A stretch of 64,000 nt of DNA, taken from the NCBI GenBank assembly GCA_036004665.1, contig DASYRG010000018.1, forward strand, positions 1 through 64,000, written 5' to 3'. The notes under the pieces were generated by a model. The model was given only the letters and a program-made list of their open reading frames with translations. It did no database searches and was not told the origin of the DNA. Both the position numbers and the translations under genes were made by a program. Source of the stretch: JACQGZ01 sp036004665. GTDB taxonomy: Bacteria > Sysuimicrobiota > Sysuimicrobiia > Sysuimicrobiales > Humicultoraceae. Shown here in pieces: positions 6,693 through 15,005 of this stretch. Each line of letters begins with the position of its first letter. The stretch's first letter is position 1.

Positions 6693-8359
6693 CTGCGGCG
6701 GATCGTAAACAGCTGCCGCAGGCGGGCCACCAGGCCCCCGCCCGATCCCGCGGCCCCGACGGCGGCGAGGGCGCGTTCGTAGACCTCGTCCTCTTCCTCG
6801 GAGATCTCGACCGTCTCGGCCTCATGCCCGTCCAGCCAGGCCACCTGGGTGCGGCGCGCCCCGGCGAGGGCGGGCTCCCGGTCGAACTCGGCGGCATCCC
6901 CGGCCTCGGCGACAGTGATCCGCTCCAGGTGCTGCCCCTCGCGGGCGCGGATGATCAGGCGCTTGCCGCTCCCCTCCTCGAGCTCGCGCACCCAGGCATC
7001 ACCGTCGCGAAACAGGATCGCCCGGACCTGCGGGTGCACCTCGAGGAGGATCGCGCGCGCCGAATTGGTGCGGCCCAGCCGGCGTAGTTCACGCCGAACG
7101 CGCAGGCTCATCGTCTCGGCGCTGAGGATCCGTCCCCGCCCCTCGCAGTAGGGACAGGCGGTGCGCATCACCTCTTCCAGGTCCTGATAGACCCGCTTGC
7201 GGGTGATCTCCACCAGGCCCAGTTCGGTCAGGTCGATGATGTGGATCTTGGCGCGATCCACCCTCACCGCCTCGCCGAGGGATTTGAGGACCTGCTTGCG
7301 GTGACGGTCGGACTCCATGTCGATGAAGTCCACCAGGATGATCCCCCCGATGTCGCGCAGGATGATCTGGCGGATGATTTCGTCCACTGCCTCCAGGTTG
7401 GTCTTGAGGATGGTGCTGGCCAGGTCGGTCTTGCCCACGTACTTGCCGGTGTTGACGTCGATGACCGTAAGGGCCTCGGTGCGGTCGATCACGACGTAGC
7501 CGCCCGATTTCAGCCAGACTTTGCGGCGCAGCGCCCGGTCCAGCTCCTTCTCCACGTCGTAGTGCTCGAAGATCGGCTCCTCCCCCTTGTGCAGACTCAC
7601 CCGTCCGCGCAGCTGGGGAGCGAACGAATTGAGTAGATCCAGGATGCGGCCGTACTCGTCCGGCGAGTCGATGACGAAGCGATCCACCCCGCCGGTGAAG
7701 AGGTCGCGCACCACCCGCCGGATCAGGCGGACGTCCTGATAGATCAGGGCGGGGGCGCGGCTGCTGCGGGCGCGCTCGGTGACGCGCTTCCAGACCGAGA
7801 GGAGAAAGTCGACGTCGGCGCGCAGCTCCTTTTCGCCCACCCCCTCGGCGGCGGTGCGTACGATCACGCCCATGCCCTCTGGGCGAATTGCCTCGGCCAC
7901 CTGGCGCAGCCGTTTGCGCTCGGGGTCGGCGGTGATGCGCCGGGAGACCCCGACGTAACTCACCGTGGGCATCAGCACGAGGTAGTGCGCCGGGAGCGCG
8001 ATGTAGGTGGTGACCCGCGCTCCCTTGGTGCCCATCGGCTCTTTGGTCACCTGCACGAGGACCTCCTGGCCGGGGCGGAGCCGCTCGGCGATCACCCCTT
8101 TGCCGAACGACTCCTCCACCTCCTCGCCGACCAGGCGCTGGCTGCGGATATCGGAGACGTGCAGAAAGGCGTTCCGGTCGAGACCGATGTCGACGAACGC
8201 CGCCTCCATGCCGGGGAGGACGTTGACTACCTTGGCCTTGTAGACGTTGCCGGCGAGCGGCTCGCCGCGCTCCACGAAGATCTGGCTGAGCCGCCCATCC
8301 TCCCGGACGGCGACGCGCGTCTCAAACGGTTCGACGTTGGCGATGATCTCTCTGGCCAT
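6689..8359 (-). CDS. rng: Ribonuclease G/E family endoribonuclease
   Basis: The 556-residue protein begins MAREIIANVEPFETRVAVREDGRL. It has the S1-type RNA-binding segment GNVYKAKVVNVLPGMEAAFVDIG, then the RNase domain with LTVIDVNTGKYVG and ILVDFIDMESDRHR, which carry the metal-binding Asp residues. The zinc-link CPYCEGRG follows. It would process rRNA and tRNA and degrade mRNA. It lacks the long scaffold tail of E. coli RNase E. It starts inside the end of rodA (38-base overlap) and is the last gene of the mre/mrd operon. Confidence 0.93.
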   Translation of the reverse strand: MAREIIANVEPFETRVAVREDGRLSQIFVERGEPLAGNVYKAKVVNVLPGMEAAFVDIGLDRNAFLHVSDIRSQRLVGEEVEESFGKGVIAERLRPGQEVLVQVTKEPMGTKGARVTTYIALPAHYLVLMPTVSYVGVSRRITADPERKRLRQVAEAIRPEGMGVIVRTAAEGVGEKELRADVDFLLSVWKRVTERARSSRAPALIYQDVRLIRRVVRDLFTGGVDRFVIDSPDEYGRILDLLNSFAPQLRGRVSLHKGEEPIFEHYDVEKELDRALRRKVWLKSGGYVVIDRTEALTVIDVNTGKYVGKTDLASTILKTNLEAVDEIIRQIILRDIGGIILVDFIDMESDRHRKQVLKSLGEAVRVDRAKIHIIDLTELGLVEITRKRVYQDLEEVMRTACPYCEGRGRILSAETMSLRVRRELRRLGRTNSARAILLEVHPQVRAILFRDGDAWVRELEEGSGKRLIIRAREGQHLERITVAEAGDAAEFDREPALAGARRTQVAWLDGHEAETVEISEEEDEVYERALAAVGAAGSGGGLVARLRQLFTIRRS

Positions 8360-9467
8360 CAGACCACTGCTCCTCGAATAGAATCTTCCTTCTCCTGCGC
8401 CTCATCCCGACGTTGAGCAGCAGGCCGGTGGCCACGCTCATGGCCAGCAGCGAGCTCCCCCCGTAACTGAGGAAGGGCAGCGGGATGCCGGTGATCGGCA
8501 TCAGGCCGATCGTCATCCCGACGCTGACGAAGACGTGAAAGACCACCATGGCCGCCACGCCCCCGGCAATCAGACGGCCGAGGCGGTCGGAGGCGGCGGC
8601 GCTGATGCGCAGCGCCCGCCAGATCCAGATGAGGAAGAGCGCCAGGACGAGGACGGCGCCCACAAACCCCAGTTCCTCACCGATGACCGTGAAGATGAAG
8701 TCGGTGTGCTGCTCGGGGATGAACCGCAGCAGGTTCTGGGTGCCGGCGAAGAGCCCCTTCCCCCAGAGCTGCCCCGAGCCCACCGCGATCTTGGCCTGCG
8801 CGAGGGCATAGCCCGCCCCCAGCGGGTCCACGCCGGGATCGAGAAACACCAGGAGCCGGCGCCGCTGGTAGTCGTGCAGGACGGACCAGAGGAAGGGCAT
8901 GCCCATCAGGGCGAGGCCGCCCAGGCTGGCCATCGCCCCGAGCCGCGCGCCGGCCACGAAGAGCATCCCCAGCAAGATCGCCCCGACCACCATCGCCGTC
9001 CCCAGGTCGGGTTGGGCGACGATCAGGAGGACCGGCACTCCGGCGTGGGCCAGATAGGGCATGAACGCGGGCACCGAGGCGGGCGGGGGCCGGTCGGCGA
9101 GGTGGCGGGCCAGCGTGAGGATCAGGGCGATCTTGGCGAGTTCGGAGGGTTGGAATCCGCCGAAGGGACCAAGCGGAATCCAGCGCGTTGCCCCCAGCCG
9201 CGTGACGCCGACCATCAGGACGAGGCCCAACAGGGCGAGGTTGGCCAGGTAGAGCATGCGCCCTCCTGCCCAGCGCCGGTAGTCCACCGCCAGGATCGCC
9301 AGCATGGCCACGGCCGCGACGCCCAGGTGAACGAGCCGCGTGCGGAGATACTGTGCGGGACCTCCCAGGGAGGCGGTGGCGCTCGCCAGCACCACCAACC
9401 CGATGACGATGAGGGCGACCGTCGTCGCCAGCAGAACACCGTCGAGGTCGCGGAGGATCCCTCTCAC
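8322..9467 (-). CDS. rodA: Rod-shape determining peptidoglycan polymerase RodA
   Basis: The 381-residue SEDS-family membrane protein has about ten hydrophobic segments. It ends with the family signature LMPITGIPLPFLSYGGSSLLA and carries WIPLGPFGGFQPSELAKIALI and QPDLGTAMV earlier. It is a glycosyltransferase that polymerises lipid II together with PBP2. The start is GTG at 9467 after GGGGGCGGCACC; it overlaps the mrdA stop as GTGA. The C-terminal tail is very basic. Confidence 0.95.
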   Translation of the reverse strand: MRGILRDLDGVLLATTVALIVIGLVVLASATASLGGPAQYLRTRLVHLGVAAVAMLAILAVDYRRWAGGRMLYLANLALLGLVLMVGVTRLGATRWIPLGPFGGFQPSELAKIALILTLARHLADRPPPASVPAFMPYLAHAGVPVLLIVAQPDLGTAMVVGAILLGMLFVAGARLGAMASLGGLALMGMPFLWSVLHDYQRRRLLVFLDPGVDPLGAGYALAQAKIAVGSGQLWGKGLFAGTQNLLRFIPEQHTDFIFTVIGEELGFVGAVLVLALFLIWIWRALRISAAASDRLGRLIAGGVAAMVVFHVFVSVGMTIGLMPITGIPLPFLSYGGSSLLAMSVATGLLLNVGMRRRRRKILFEEQWSDGQRDHRQRRTV

Positions 9468-11239
9468 GGTGCCGCCCCCTGCGTCTGTGGCTCGGTGGCG
9501 ATGCCGAAGGCCGTGGCGAGGATCGCTTTGGCGATGGGACCCGCCGCGACCGAACCCCGCCAGCCGTGCTCGACCAGGACCGCCAGCGCCACACGCGGCG
9601 CCTCCGCCGGCGCGTAGGCGGTGAACCACGCGTGAGGTTTGCCGCGGGGGTTCTCGGCGCTGCCGGTCTTGCCCGCGATGGCGAGGCCCGGCAGGGCGAC
9701 GCGGCGGCCCGTGCCGCGCAGGACGACCGCTTCGAGCCCGTCCCGCAGCGTGGCCAGCGCCTCGGCTCCCATGTGAATGCTGCCCAGCGGCGCAACCCTC
9801 ACCCGCTCGCTCTGCCGGGTCTCGGGGTCGATGATCTCCCGCACGAGGTGGGGGCGGACGAGCGTCCCGCCGTTGCCGACCGCGGCCGCCATCCGCGCGA
9901 TCTGCAGCGGGGTGGTGTTCACCCAGCCCTGACCGATGGCCATGTTGATGTTGTCGCCGGGATACCAGGGTTCCCCGAGCGTGCGCTGCTTCCAGGCGGC
10001 GGAGGGGATCAGCCCCGGCGACTCGGAGGGCAGGTCGACGCCGGTGCGCTCGCCGAGCCCCAAGGCGTGCGCCATCTGGGACATGGCTTCACCGCCGGTG
10101 CGGTATCCCAGCGTCCAGAAGAACACGTTGCACGACTGCGCCACCCCGGTGACGAAGTCCACCGTGCCGTGCGCGCGCAGGTCGTGGAAGATCCACCCGC
10201 CCAGGCGGAAGACGCCGGGGCAGTGGATGCGCGTGGCGCGCGTCGCCGTCCCGCGCGTCAGCGCCGCCGCCGCCGTGACGATCTTGAAGACCGACCCTGG
10301 CTCGTAGGCCCCCTCCGCCGCGCGGTTCAGCAGAGGCAGGGTGCGGTCGCCGGAGAGGCGGGCCCACCTCCGGGCGCTGATCCCGGCGGCAAAAGCGTTG
10401 GGATCGTAGGCGGGGTGGCTGGCCAGGGCGAGGATCTCGCCGTTGCGGGGATCGAGCACCACCACCGCACCGGTGCGCGTACCGAGCGCCGCCTCGGCCG
10501 CCCGCTGAATGTCCAGGTCAATCGTCAGCACGATCGAGCGGCCCGCGCGAGCGGGCTCGCGCCCCAGCACGCGCAGCAGACGTCCCCGCGCGTCGACCTC
10601 CACGCGCTGGCGCCCCTCGTATCCGCGCAGCACCCGGTCATAGACCCGCTCCACCCCTCCCTTGCCGACCAGATCGCCCATGCGGTAGTCCGTCCAGGCG
10701 GTCGACGCCAGTTCGGCCGGATTGATCTCCCCAAGGTAGCCCAGGGCGTGGGCGGCCAGCGACCCGTAGAGGTAGTGTCGGACGGGCTCGACTTCGATGA
10801 TGACCCCGGGGAGGTCGAGGCGGTTCTCCTCCACCATCGCGACGATGGCCTTGGAGACGTCCCGGCGGAGGCGTACGGGTTCGAAGGGACGGCTGCGGGC
10901 GCGGGCGATGCGGTCGCGGATCTCCCCCTCGGGCAACTGTAGGATGGCGGCGAGCCGCGGCAGGACGCGCTCGGCGCTGCGGATCTCATTGGGCAGAATC
11001 GAAACGGTGAAGGCAGCGCGGCTCGTGACGAGCGGGCGGCCCTTCCGGTCGTAGAGAGTCCCCCGCGGGGCGGGAAGGCGGAGATCGCGCAGCCGGTTCT
11101 CTTCGGACTCCGCCAGGTAGTGCTCGCCCTGAACGACCTGCAGTTGCCAGAGACGGCCCACCAGGATGGCAAAGAGCAGCGCCACGACCACCCCCAGGGC
11201 GGTCACTCGCGTGGTCGGCCCGGCGGGCTCAGACGCCAT
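9464..11239 (-). CDS. mrdA: Penicillin-binding protein 2
   Basis: The 591-residue class B PBP has one N-terminal membrane helix (about residues 12-30) and the dimerisation domain with RLPAPRGTLYDRKGRPLV. The transpeptidase domain carries SxxK at 316-319 (SVFK), SCN at 369-371 and KTGS at 524-527. It cross-links side-wall peptidoglycan with RodA. All catalytic residues are present. It overlaps mreD by 11 bases and rodA by 4, in the conserved mreBCD-mrdA-rodA order. Confidence 0.95.
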   Translation of the reverse strand: MASEPAGPTTRVTALGVVVALLFAILVGRLWQLQVVQGEHYLAESEENRLRDLRLPAPRGTLYDRKGRPLVTSRAAFTVSILPNEIRSAERVLPRLAAILQLPEGEIRDRIARARSRPFEPVRLRRDVSKAIVAMVEENRLDLPGVIIEVEPVRHYLYGSLAAHALGYLGEINPAELASTAWTDYRMGDLVGKGGVERVYDRVLRGYEGRQRVEVDARGRLLRVLGREPARAGRSIVLTIDLDIQRAAEAALGTRTGAVVVLDPRNGEILALASHPAYDPNAFAAGISARRWARLSGDRTLPLLNRAAEGAYEPGSVFKIVTAAAALTRGTATRATRIHCPGVFRLGGWIFHDLRAHGTVDFVTGVAQSCNVFFWTLGYRTGGEAMSQMAHALGLGERTGVDLPSESPGLIPSAAWKQRTLGEPWYPGDNINMAIGQGWVNTTPLQIARMAAAVGNGGTLVRPHLVREIIDPETRQSERVRVAPLGSIHMGAEALATLRDGLEAVVLRGTGRRVALPGLAIAGKTGSAENPRGKPHAWFTAYAPAEAPRVALAVLVEHGWRGSVAAGPIAKAILATAFGIATEPQTQGAAP

Positions 11240-11735
11240 GCAGTCCTTCGCGGCCGCGCACTGTGCGCCGCGGTCGGAAGAGCGCCCGAACGGCGCCGAA
11301 GACCGGCACCACGGCGATCAGGTTGGCCAGCACCTGGGCCAGCAGCGGCCGGCCAAAGTCCGCGGCCGCAACCGGCAGGAGCCCCGTCACGACCAGCACC
11401 GCCGCGAGGATGAGCTGATGGACCACCGTCGCGCCGGCTGTGACGAGCCAGGGAAGGCCCCGCTGTTCGACCAGAACCCGCCCCAACGCTCCGGTCCCCT
11501 GGCCGACCAGAAACTTGGAGAGCGCGAACAACCCCAGACTCCCGCCGAAGAGCAAATCCTGCAGCAACCCCGCTCCCAGCCCGGCCAGGGGGGTCCAGGA
11601 GGGGCGGGCAAAACCCACCGCCACGATCAACGCCAGATTCGGATCGATTACCTGGCCAACGATGGGCAGGCGCACCAGCCAGGAGGAATGGATCAACTCG
11701 GTGAGGATGATCAGCAGGGTGAGGCCGATCGCCAT
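11229..11735 (-). CDS. mreD: Rod-shape determining protein MreD
   Basis: The 168-residue protein has four to five hydrophobic helices, with PNLALIVAVGFARPSWTPLAGLGAGLLQDLLFGGSLG as the MreD-like core. It belongs to the elongasome membrane complex that links MreB to the wall synthases. It is recognised mainly by its position between mreC and mrdA and its topology; sequence conservation in this family is low. It lies 4 bases after mreC. Confidence 0.85.
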   Translation of the reverse strand: MAIGLTLLIILTELIHSSWLVRLPIVGQVIDPNLALIVAVGFARPSWTPLAGLGAGLLQDLLFGGSLGLFALSKFLVGQGTGALGRVLVEQRGLPWLVTAGATVVHQLILAAVLVVTGLLPVAAADFGRPLLAQVLANLIAVVPVFGAVRALFRPRRTVRGREGLHGV

Positions 11736-11739
11736 ACGT

Positions 11740-12558
11740 TCAGCGGCTCGACGGCTGGGGGAGGAGGATGAGGACCTCTTCGATCCGGCTCAGGTCGGCG
11801 GCGGGACGGACCGTCCCCTCCCGGAAGATCGCGCTGCCGGAACGCAGCGTGACCAGCCGCCCAACCACGATACCCGGCGGAAAAACGCCCCCCTGCCCCG
11901 AGGTGATGATGGCCTCGTCCTTGGGCACCGCGGTCGCCCGGGAGACGTACTTCAACTGCAGGTCGCCCTCCCCCGTCCCCTCCACTACCCCGATTTCGCG
12001 CGACGTCTGAAGGGTCACGCTGACTGCGCTGCGGGGATCAGAGAGTAGGAGCACGCGCGAGGAGAAAGGGGTCACCTCGATCACGCGTCCCGCCGCTCCT
12101 TCCCCCGTGACCACGGGCGCGTTGCGGCCGACCCCGTCAGTGCTGCCGCGGTCGACGACGATCGTGGCGAACCATCGAGCCGGATCGCGGCCGACCACGC
12201 GCGCGGCCAGGACCCGGTAGGGGGTCTGGGCCCGGAAGGCCAGGAGGGACTCCAGACGACGCGCCGCCTGGGACGTCTCCCGCAGCCGCGTCACGTCGCC
12301 GGAGAGGCGCTGCACCTGCTCCCGCAAGCGAGCGTTCTCGGTCCGAAGCCGGCCGATCTCCGTGTAGACCTCCCAGCCGCGCGCCACGGAGTCAGCGACC
12401 CGGGCGAGCGCCGTCTGCAGCGGGGTCAGCACGGTGAGCACGGTGCGTCCGAGCGGACCCAGGCTGCGGCGGTCCTCCCCGCGCACCTGCCCGGTGAGCA
12501 TGACCAGGACGGCCAGCAGCACGGCCAGAAACAGGATGGATCGCCCTCGGGGACTCAC
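11740..12558 (-). CDS. mreC: Rod-shape determining protein MreC
   Basis: The 272-residue protein has an N-terminal membrane helix (about 7-24). A coiled-coil stretch follows (IGRLRTENARLREQVQRLSGDVTRLRETSQ). The beta-rich MreC domain contains VVGRDPARWFATIVVDRGSTDGVGRNAPVV and DEAIITSGQGGVFPPGIVVG. It anchors MreB filaments and activates PBP2. It lies 10 bases after mreB in the same operon. Confidence 0.94.
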   Translation of the reverse strand: MSPRGRSILFLAVLLAVLVMLTGQVRGEDRRSLGPLGRTVLTVLTPLQTALARVADSVARGWEVYTEIGRLRTENARLREQVQRLSGDVTRLRETSQAARRLESLLAFRAQTPYRVLAARVVGRDPARWFATIVVDRGSTDGVGRNAPVVTGEGAAGRVIEVTPFSSRVLLLSDPRSAVSVTLQTSREIGVVEGTGEGDLQLKYVSRATAVPKDEAIITSGQGGVFPPGIVVGRLVTLRSGSAIFREGTVRPAADLSRIEEVLILLPQPSSR

Positions 12559-12568
12559 GACGGCTGAA

Positions 12569-13612
12569 TCAGCCTCGTTTGGCGGTGATCAGCATCTTGC
12601 GGAGCGTCTCGATCTCCTCCAGAGCCCGTCCGGTGCCCATGACCACGTCTACCAAGGGGTCGTCCGTGAGCGTTACCGGCATCCCCGTCTCCTCGGCCAG
12701 GAGCCGATCCATGCCGCGCAGGAGCGCGCCCCCGCCCGTCAGGACTATGCCCCGATCGACGATATCCGCGGCCAGTTCCGGGGGGGTCCGCTCCAGGGTC
12801 TGCTTCACCGCGTCGACGATGGCCTGGATCGGCTCGGCCATAGCCTCCCGGATCTCGGTGCTGGTCATGCGCACGGTGCGGGGCAGGCCGGAGAGCAGGT
12901 CGCGCCCGCGCACGTCGACGACCTGCTCGTCGTGGTTGAGCGGGTAGGCCGAGCCGATGGCGATCTTGATCTCCTCGGCGGAGCGCTCACCGATGAGCAG
13001 GTTGTACGCCCGCCGGGCGTAGTTGATGATCGCCTCGTCCTTCTCGTCGCCGCCGATGCGGATAGACCGGCTGGTGACGATGCCGCCCAGAGCGATCACC
13101 GCCACCTCGGTGGTGCCGCCGCCGATGTCCACGACCATGCTGCCCACCGGCTCGCTGACCGGCAGGCCGGCGCCGATCGCCGCGGCCATGGGCTCTTCGA
13201 TGAGATAGGCTTCCCGCGCTCCCGCCTGCAGGGTGGCGTCGATGACGGCGCGCTTCTCCACTTCCGTCACCCCCGAAGGGATGCCGACGATGACCCGCGG
13301 ATGGAAGATGGAGCGGCCGCGCATCCCGCGCTTGATGAAGTAGCCCAGCATCTGCGCGGTCGTGTCGAAATCGGCGATCACGCCGTCCCGCAGCGGGCGG
13401 GTGGCGGTGATGTGGCCGGGCGTGCGCCCGAGCATCCGCTTGGCATCATCCCCCACCGCCAGGATCTGCCCGTCCTCCGAGTTCTTCGCCACCACGGAGG
13501 GCTCGCGCACCACGATCCCTTCGCGGCGGACGTAGACCAGAGTATTGGCTGTCCCCAGGTCCACGCCCATGTCCCGCGTCACCCGTCCTGCCAGCCAATC
13601 CAGCACGCCCAT
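12569..13612 (-). CDS. mreB: Rod-shape determining actin-like protein MreB
   Basis: The 347-residue actin-fold ATPase has MGVDLGTANTLVYV (phosphate 1 loop), the GIPSGVTEVEKRAV region, VVDIGGGTTEVAVIALGG (phosphate 2 loop) and IVLTGGGALLRGMDRL (adenosine motif). It forms membrane-bound filaments that guide side-wall synthesis, so the organism is probably rod shaped. It lies 14 bases downstream of radC and is followed by mreC, mreD, mrdA and rodA. Confidence 0.97.
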   Translation of the reverse strand: MGVLDWLAGRVTRDMGVDLGTANTLVYVRREGIVVREPSVVAKNSEDGQILAVGDDAKRMLGRTPGHITATRPLRDGVIADFDTTAQMLGYFIKRGMRGRSIFHPRVIVGIPSGVTEVEKRAVIDATLQAGAREAYLIEEPMAAAIGAGLPVSEPVGSMVVDIGGGTTEVAVIALGGIVTSRSIRIGGDEKDEAIINYARRAYNLLIGERSAEEIKIAIGSAYPLNHDEQVVDVRGRDLLSGLPRTVRMTSTEIREAMAEPIQAIVDAVKQTLERTPPELAADIVDRGIVLTGGGALLRGMDRLLAEETGMPVTLTDDPLVDVVMGTGRALEEIETLRKMLITAKRG

Positions 13613-13626
13613 ACCGTCCTCCTCTG

Positions 13627-14328
13627 CTACCTCCCGGGCAGGAGGCCCCGTTCACGCAGACTCACAGAACGCCCATGCCCGATGATGAGATGATCGAGGA
13701 CATCGATGCCGACGATCTGCCCTGCCGCGCGGAGGCGGTCCGTGATCACCAGGTCGTCCCCGCTCGGTTCCGGATTTCCCGAGGGATGATTGTGGGCCAC
13801 GATGACGGCGGCCGCGCTGCGTCGCACCGCCTCCTTGAAGACCTCCCGCGGGTGGATCGGCGCGCTGTCCAGGCTTCCTACCGCCACCTCCACCACGGCC
13901 AGGACCTCGTGCTTGGTGTTCAGGAGGACGGCGCGGAAATGCTCCCGATCGAGGGTCGCCATTTGCGGAGCCAGCAGCGCGGCGGCATCAGCGGGCGAAT
14001 GGATCGTGGGGCGATCTCCCCCGGTGGGTCCGTGCGCCCGCCGGCCCAACTCGAACGCGGCCAGCACCGCTGCGGCCTTGGCCGGCCCCAGGCCGGCGAC
14101 CTGATCGATCTCCTCAACGGGCGCCCGGCTCAGTTCCTGGAGAGACCCAAACGTGGAGAGCAGGCTCTCCGCCATCGGGAGCACGCCCCGCCCGCGGGTG
14201 CCCACCCCGAGGAGGACGGCCAGCAGTTCGGTCGTCCCCAGCGCGGCTGGGCCGGCCGCGCGCAGTCGCTCCCGCGGCCGCGCATCTGAGGGAAGGGCGG
14301 TCACTTTGAGCCGGGAGACCTGGGTCAC
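13627..14328 (-). CDS. radC: RadC family protein (JAB1/MPN metallopeptidase-like)
   Basis: The 233-residue protein has helix-hairpin-helix segments in the first 100 residues (GLGPAKAAAVLAAFELGRR). The C-terminal JAMM-like domain carries VAHNHPSGNPEPSGDD around residues 177-192, containing the HxH and Asp zinc ligands. RadC proteins are common near mreB; their exact role is unsettled. The start is GTG at 14328 after GGAGG with six bases between. The start codon lies in one arm of an inverted repeat (see 14319-14390). Confidence 0.92.
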   Translation of the reverse strand: MTQVSRLKVTALPSDARPRERLRAAGPAALGTTELLAVLLGVGTRGRGVLPMAESLLSTFGSLQELSRAPVEEIDQVAGLGPAKAAAVLAAFELGRRAHGPTGGDRPTIHSPADAAALLAPQMATLDREHFRAVLLNTKHEVLAVVEVAVGSLDSAPIHPREVFKEAVRRSAAAVIVAHNHPSGNPEPSGDDLVITDRLRAAGQIVGIDVLDHLIIGHGRSVSLRERGLLPGR

Positions 14329-14390
14329 GCAATGCCTCCGGTCCTCGGCTCCTCTGGAGAGCGCTGCGAGCCAGCGGACGCTGACCCAGG
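14319..14390 (-). promoter_or_regulatory. Leader hairpin covering the radC start
   Basis: Nine bases (14319-14327) pair perfectly with 14382-14390, and a nested GGCTC/GAGCC stem lies inside (14347-14351 with 14368-14372). In the minus-strand mRNA the downstream arm includes part of the radC GTG and the following codons, and the ribosome binding site lies in the loop region next to it. Translation of radC could therefore be gated by folding. Confidence 0.45.
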
Positions 14391-14546
14391 GAGCTCAGGA
14401 CGGCATCCGCCGGGCGCCCCCCGCCCCGCCGCCGCCCGCTCCCGTCCGGCGTCCCTCCGCCCGGGGCGGTCAGGCCACCGGATGAGCGACGCTGGCCGGG
14501 CCGCCGAAGCCCGCCCGGCCGGAGCCGAAACCTCAAGATCAGCAGC
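14391..14546. other. GC-rich leader region without a gene
   Basis: The 387 bases between radC and the DUF4321 gene hold no convincing protein-coding frame. The stretch is very C-rich on the plus strand and would be the 5' leader of the radC-mreB operon if the promoter at 14547-14555 is used. I searched it by eye for riboswitch cores (TPP, cobalamin, glycine) and RNase P RNA signatures and saw none. Confidence 0.4.
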
Positions 14547-14555
14547 AGTATAGCA
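14547..14555 (-). promoter_or_regulatory. Extended -10 promoter for radC-mreBCD-mrdA-rodA-rng
   Basis: The minus strand reads TGCTATACT, an extended -10 element (TGn plus TATACT, 5/6 to TATAAT). TTGAGA lies 22 bases upstream, too far for a normal -35 box, but extended -10 promoters do not need one. It is the best sigma-70-like site in the gap upstream of radC. Confidence 0.5.
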
Positions 14556-14640
14556 CGCGTCCGGACTTCACCTGTCTCAATCGGCGGAACGTCCGGCGTT
14601 TTGGGGGGAAACGGAACCGAGTGGCTGCCCATGAGGTCCA

Positions 14641-14713
14641 GCGGGTGCGGGGAGGAAGCTCACAGGCGAGTAAAATACGTCTTCGAGCCCGGGAGCCTCG
14701 TCCCCGCACCCGT
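14641..14713 (-). terminator. Long stem-loop just after the DUF4321 gene
   Basis: Bases 14642-14653 pair perfectly with 14701-14712, and an outer G-U pair extends the stem to 13 bp. It encloses 47 bases. On the minus strand it begins 3 bases after the stop codon of the last gene of the tat group. It probably protects or terminates that transcript, although it has no U tract and the loop is unusually long. Confidence 0.45.
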
Positions 14714-14715
14714 CC

Positions 14716-14988
14716 CTAGGTCATCAAGCGGAAGAGCCAGACCGCCAGGACCATGCCCAGGACGATGGCCAGGTTGAGGCGGAGCGTCGCGCCGATGGTT
14801 AGCGTGAGGACCCGGATGTCAAAGGTGAACGGGGGGTCGATGATGGCGGCGCGGACCTCGCGGGTGAGAAAGCCCAGAGACGGATAGGCGGAGAGGGCCT
14901 CGGTGATCACGCTCCCCAACAACCCTCCCGCGAAGAGGACCAGCAGCAGCACCCACCAGGGATTGCGTGTGCGGCGCGACCGGGCCAC
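14716..14988 (-). CDS. DUF4321 small membrane protein
   Basis: The 90-residue protein has two hydrophobic helices (about 11-30 and 62-86) separated by SAYPSLGFLTREVRAAIIDPPFTFDIRVLTLTIG. This pattern, including the GFLT and FDIRVLTLT elements, fits DUF4321, a family of unknown function found near wall and tat genes in many bacteria. It follows tatC by 17 bases on the same strand. Confidence 0.7.
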   Translation of the reverse strand: MARSRRTRNPWWVLLLVLFAGGLLGSVITEALSAYPSLGFLTREVRAAIIDPPFTFDIRVLTLTIGATLRLNLAIVLGMVLAVWLFRLMT

Positions 14989-15005
14989 GCCGCTCCTCTT
15001 CGCGC

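Noticed and set aside
8535..9617. Plus-strand frame of 360 codons rich in His, Gln, Glu and Asp
   Set aside because: It is the antisense of rodA, whose hydrophobic codons read as charged residues on the other strand.
14329..14715. Possible riboswitch or RNase P RNA in the radC upstream gap
   Set aside because: No conserved core of any class I know could be matched; only the stems reported above are supported.
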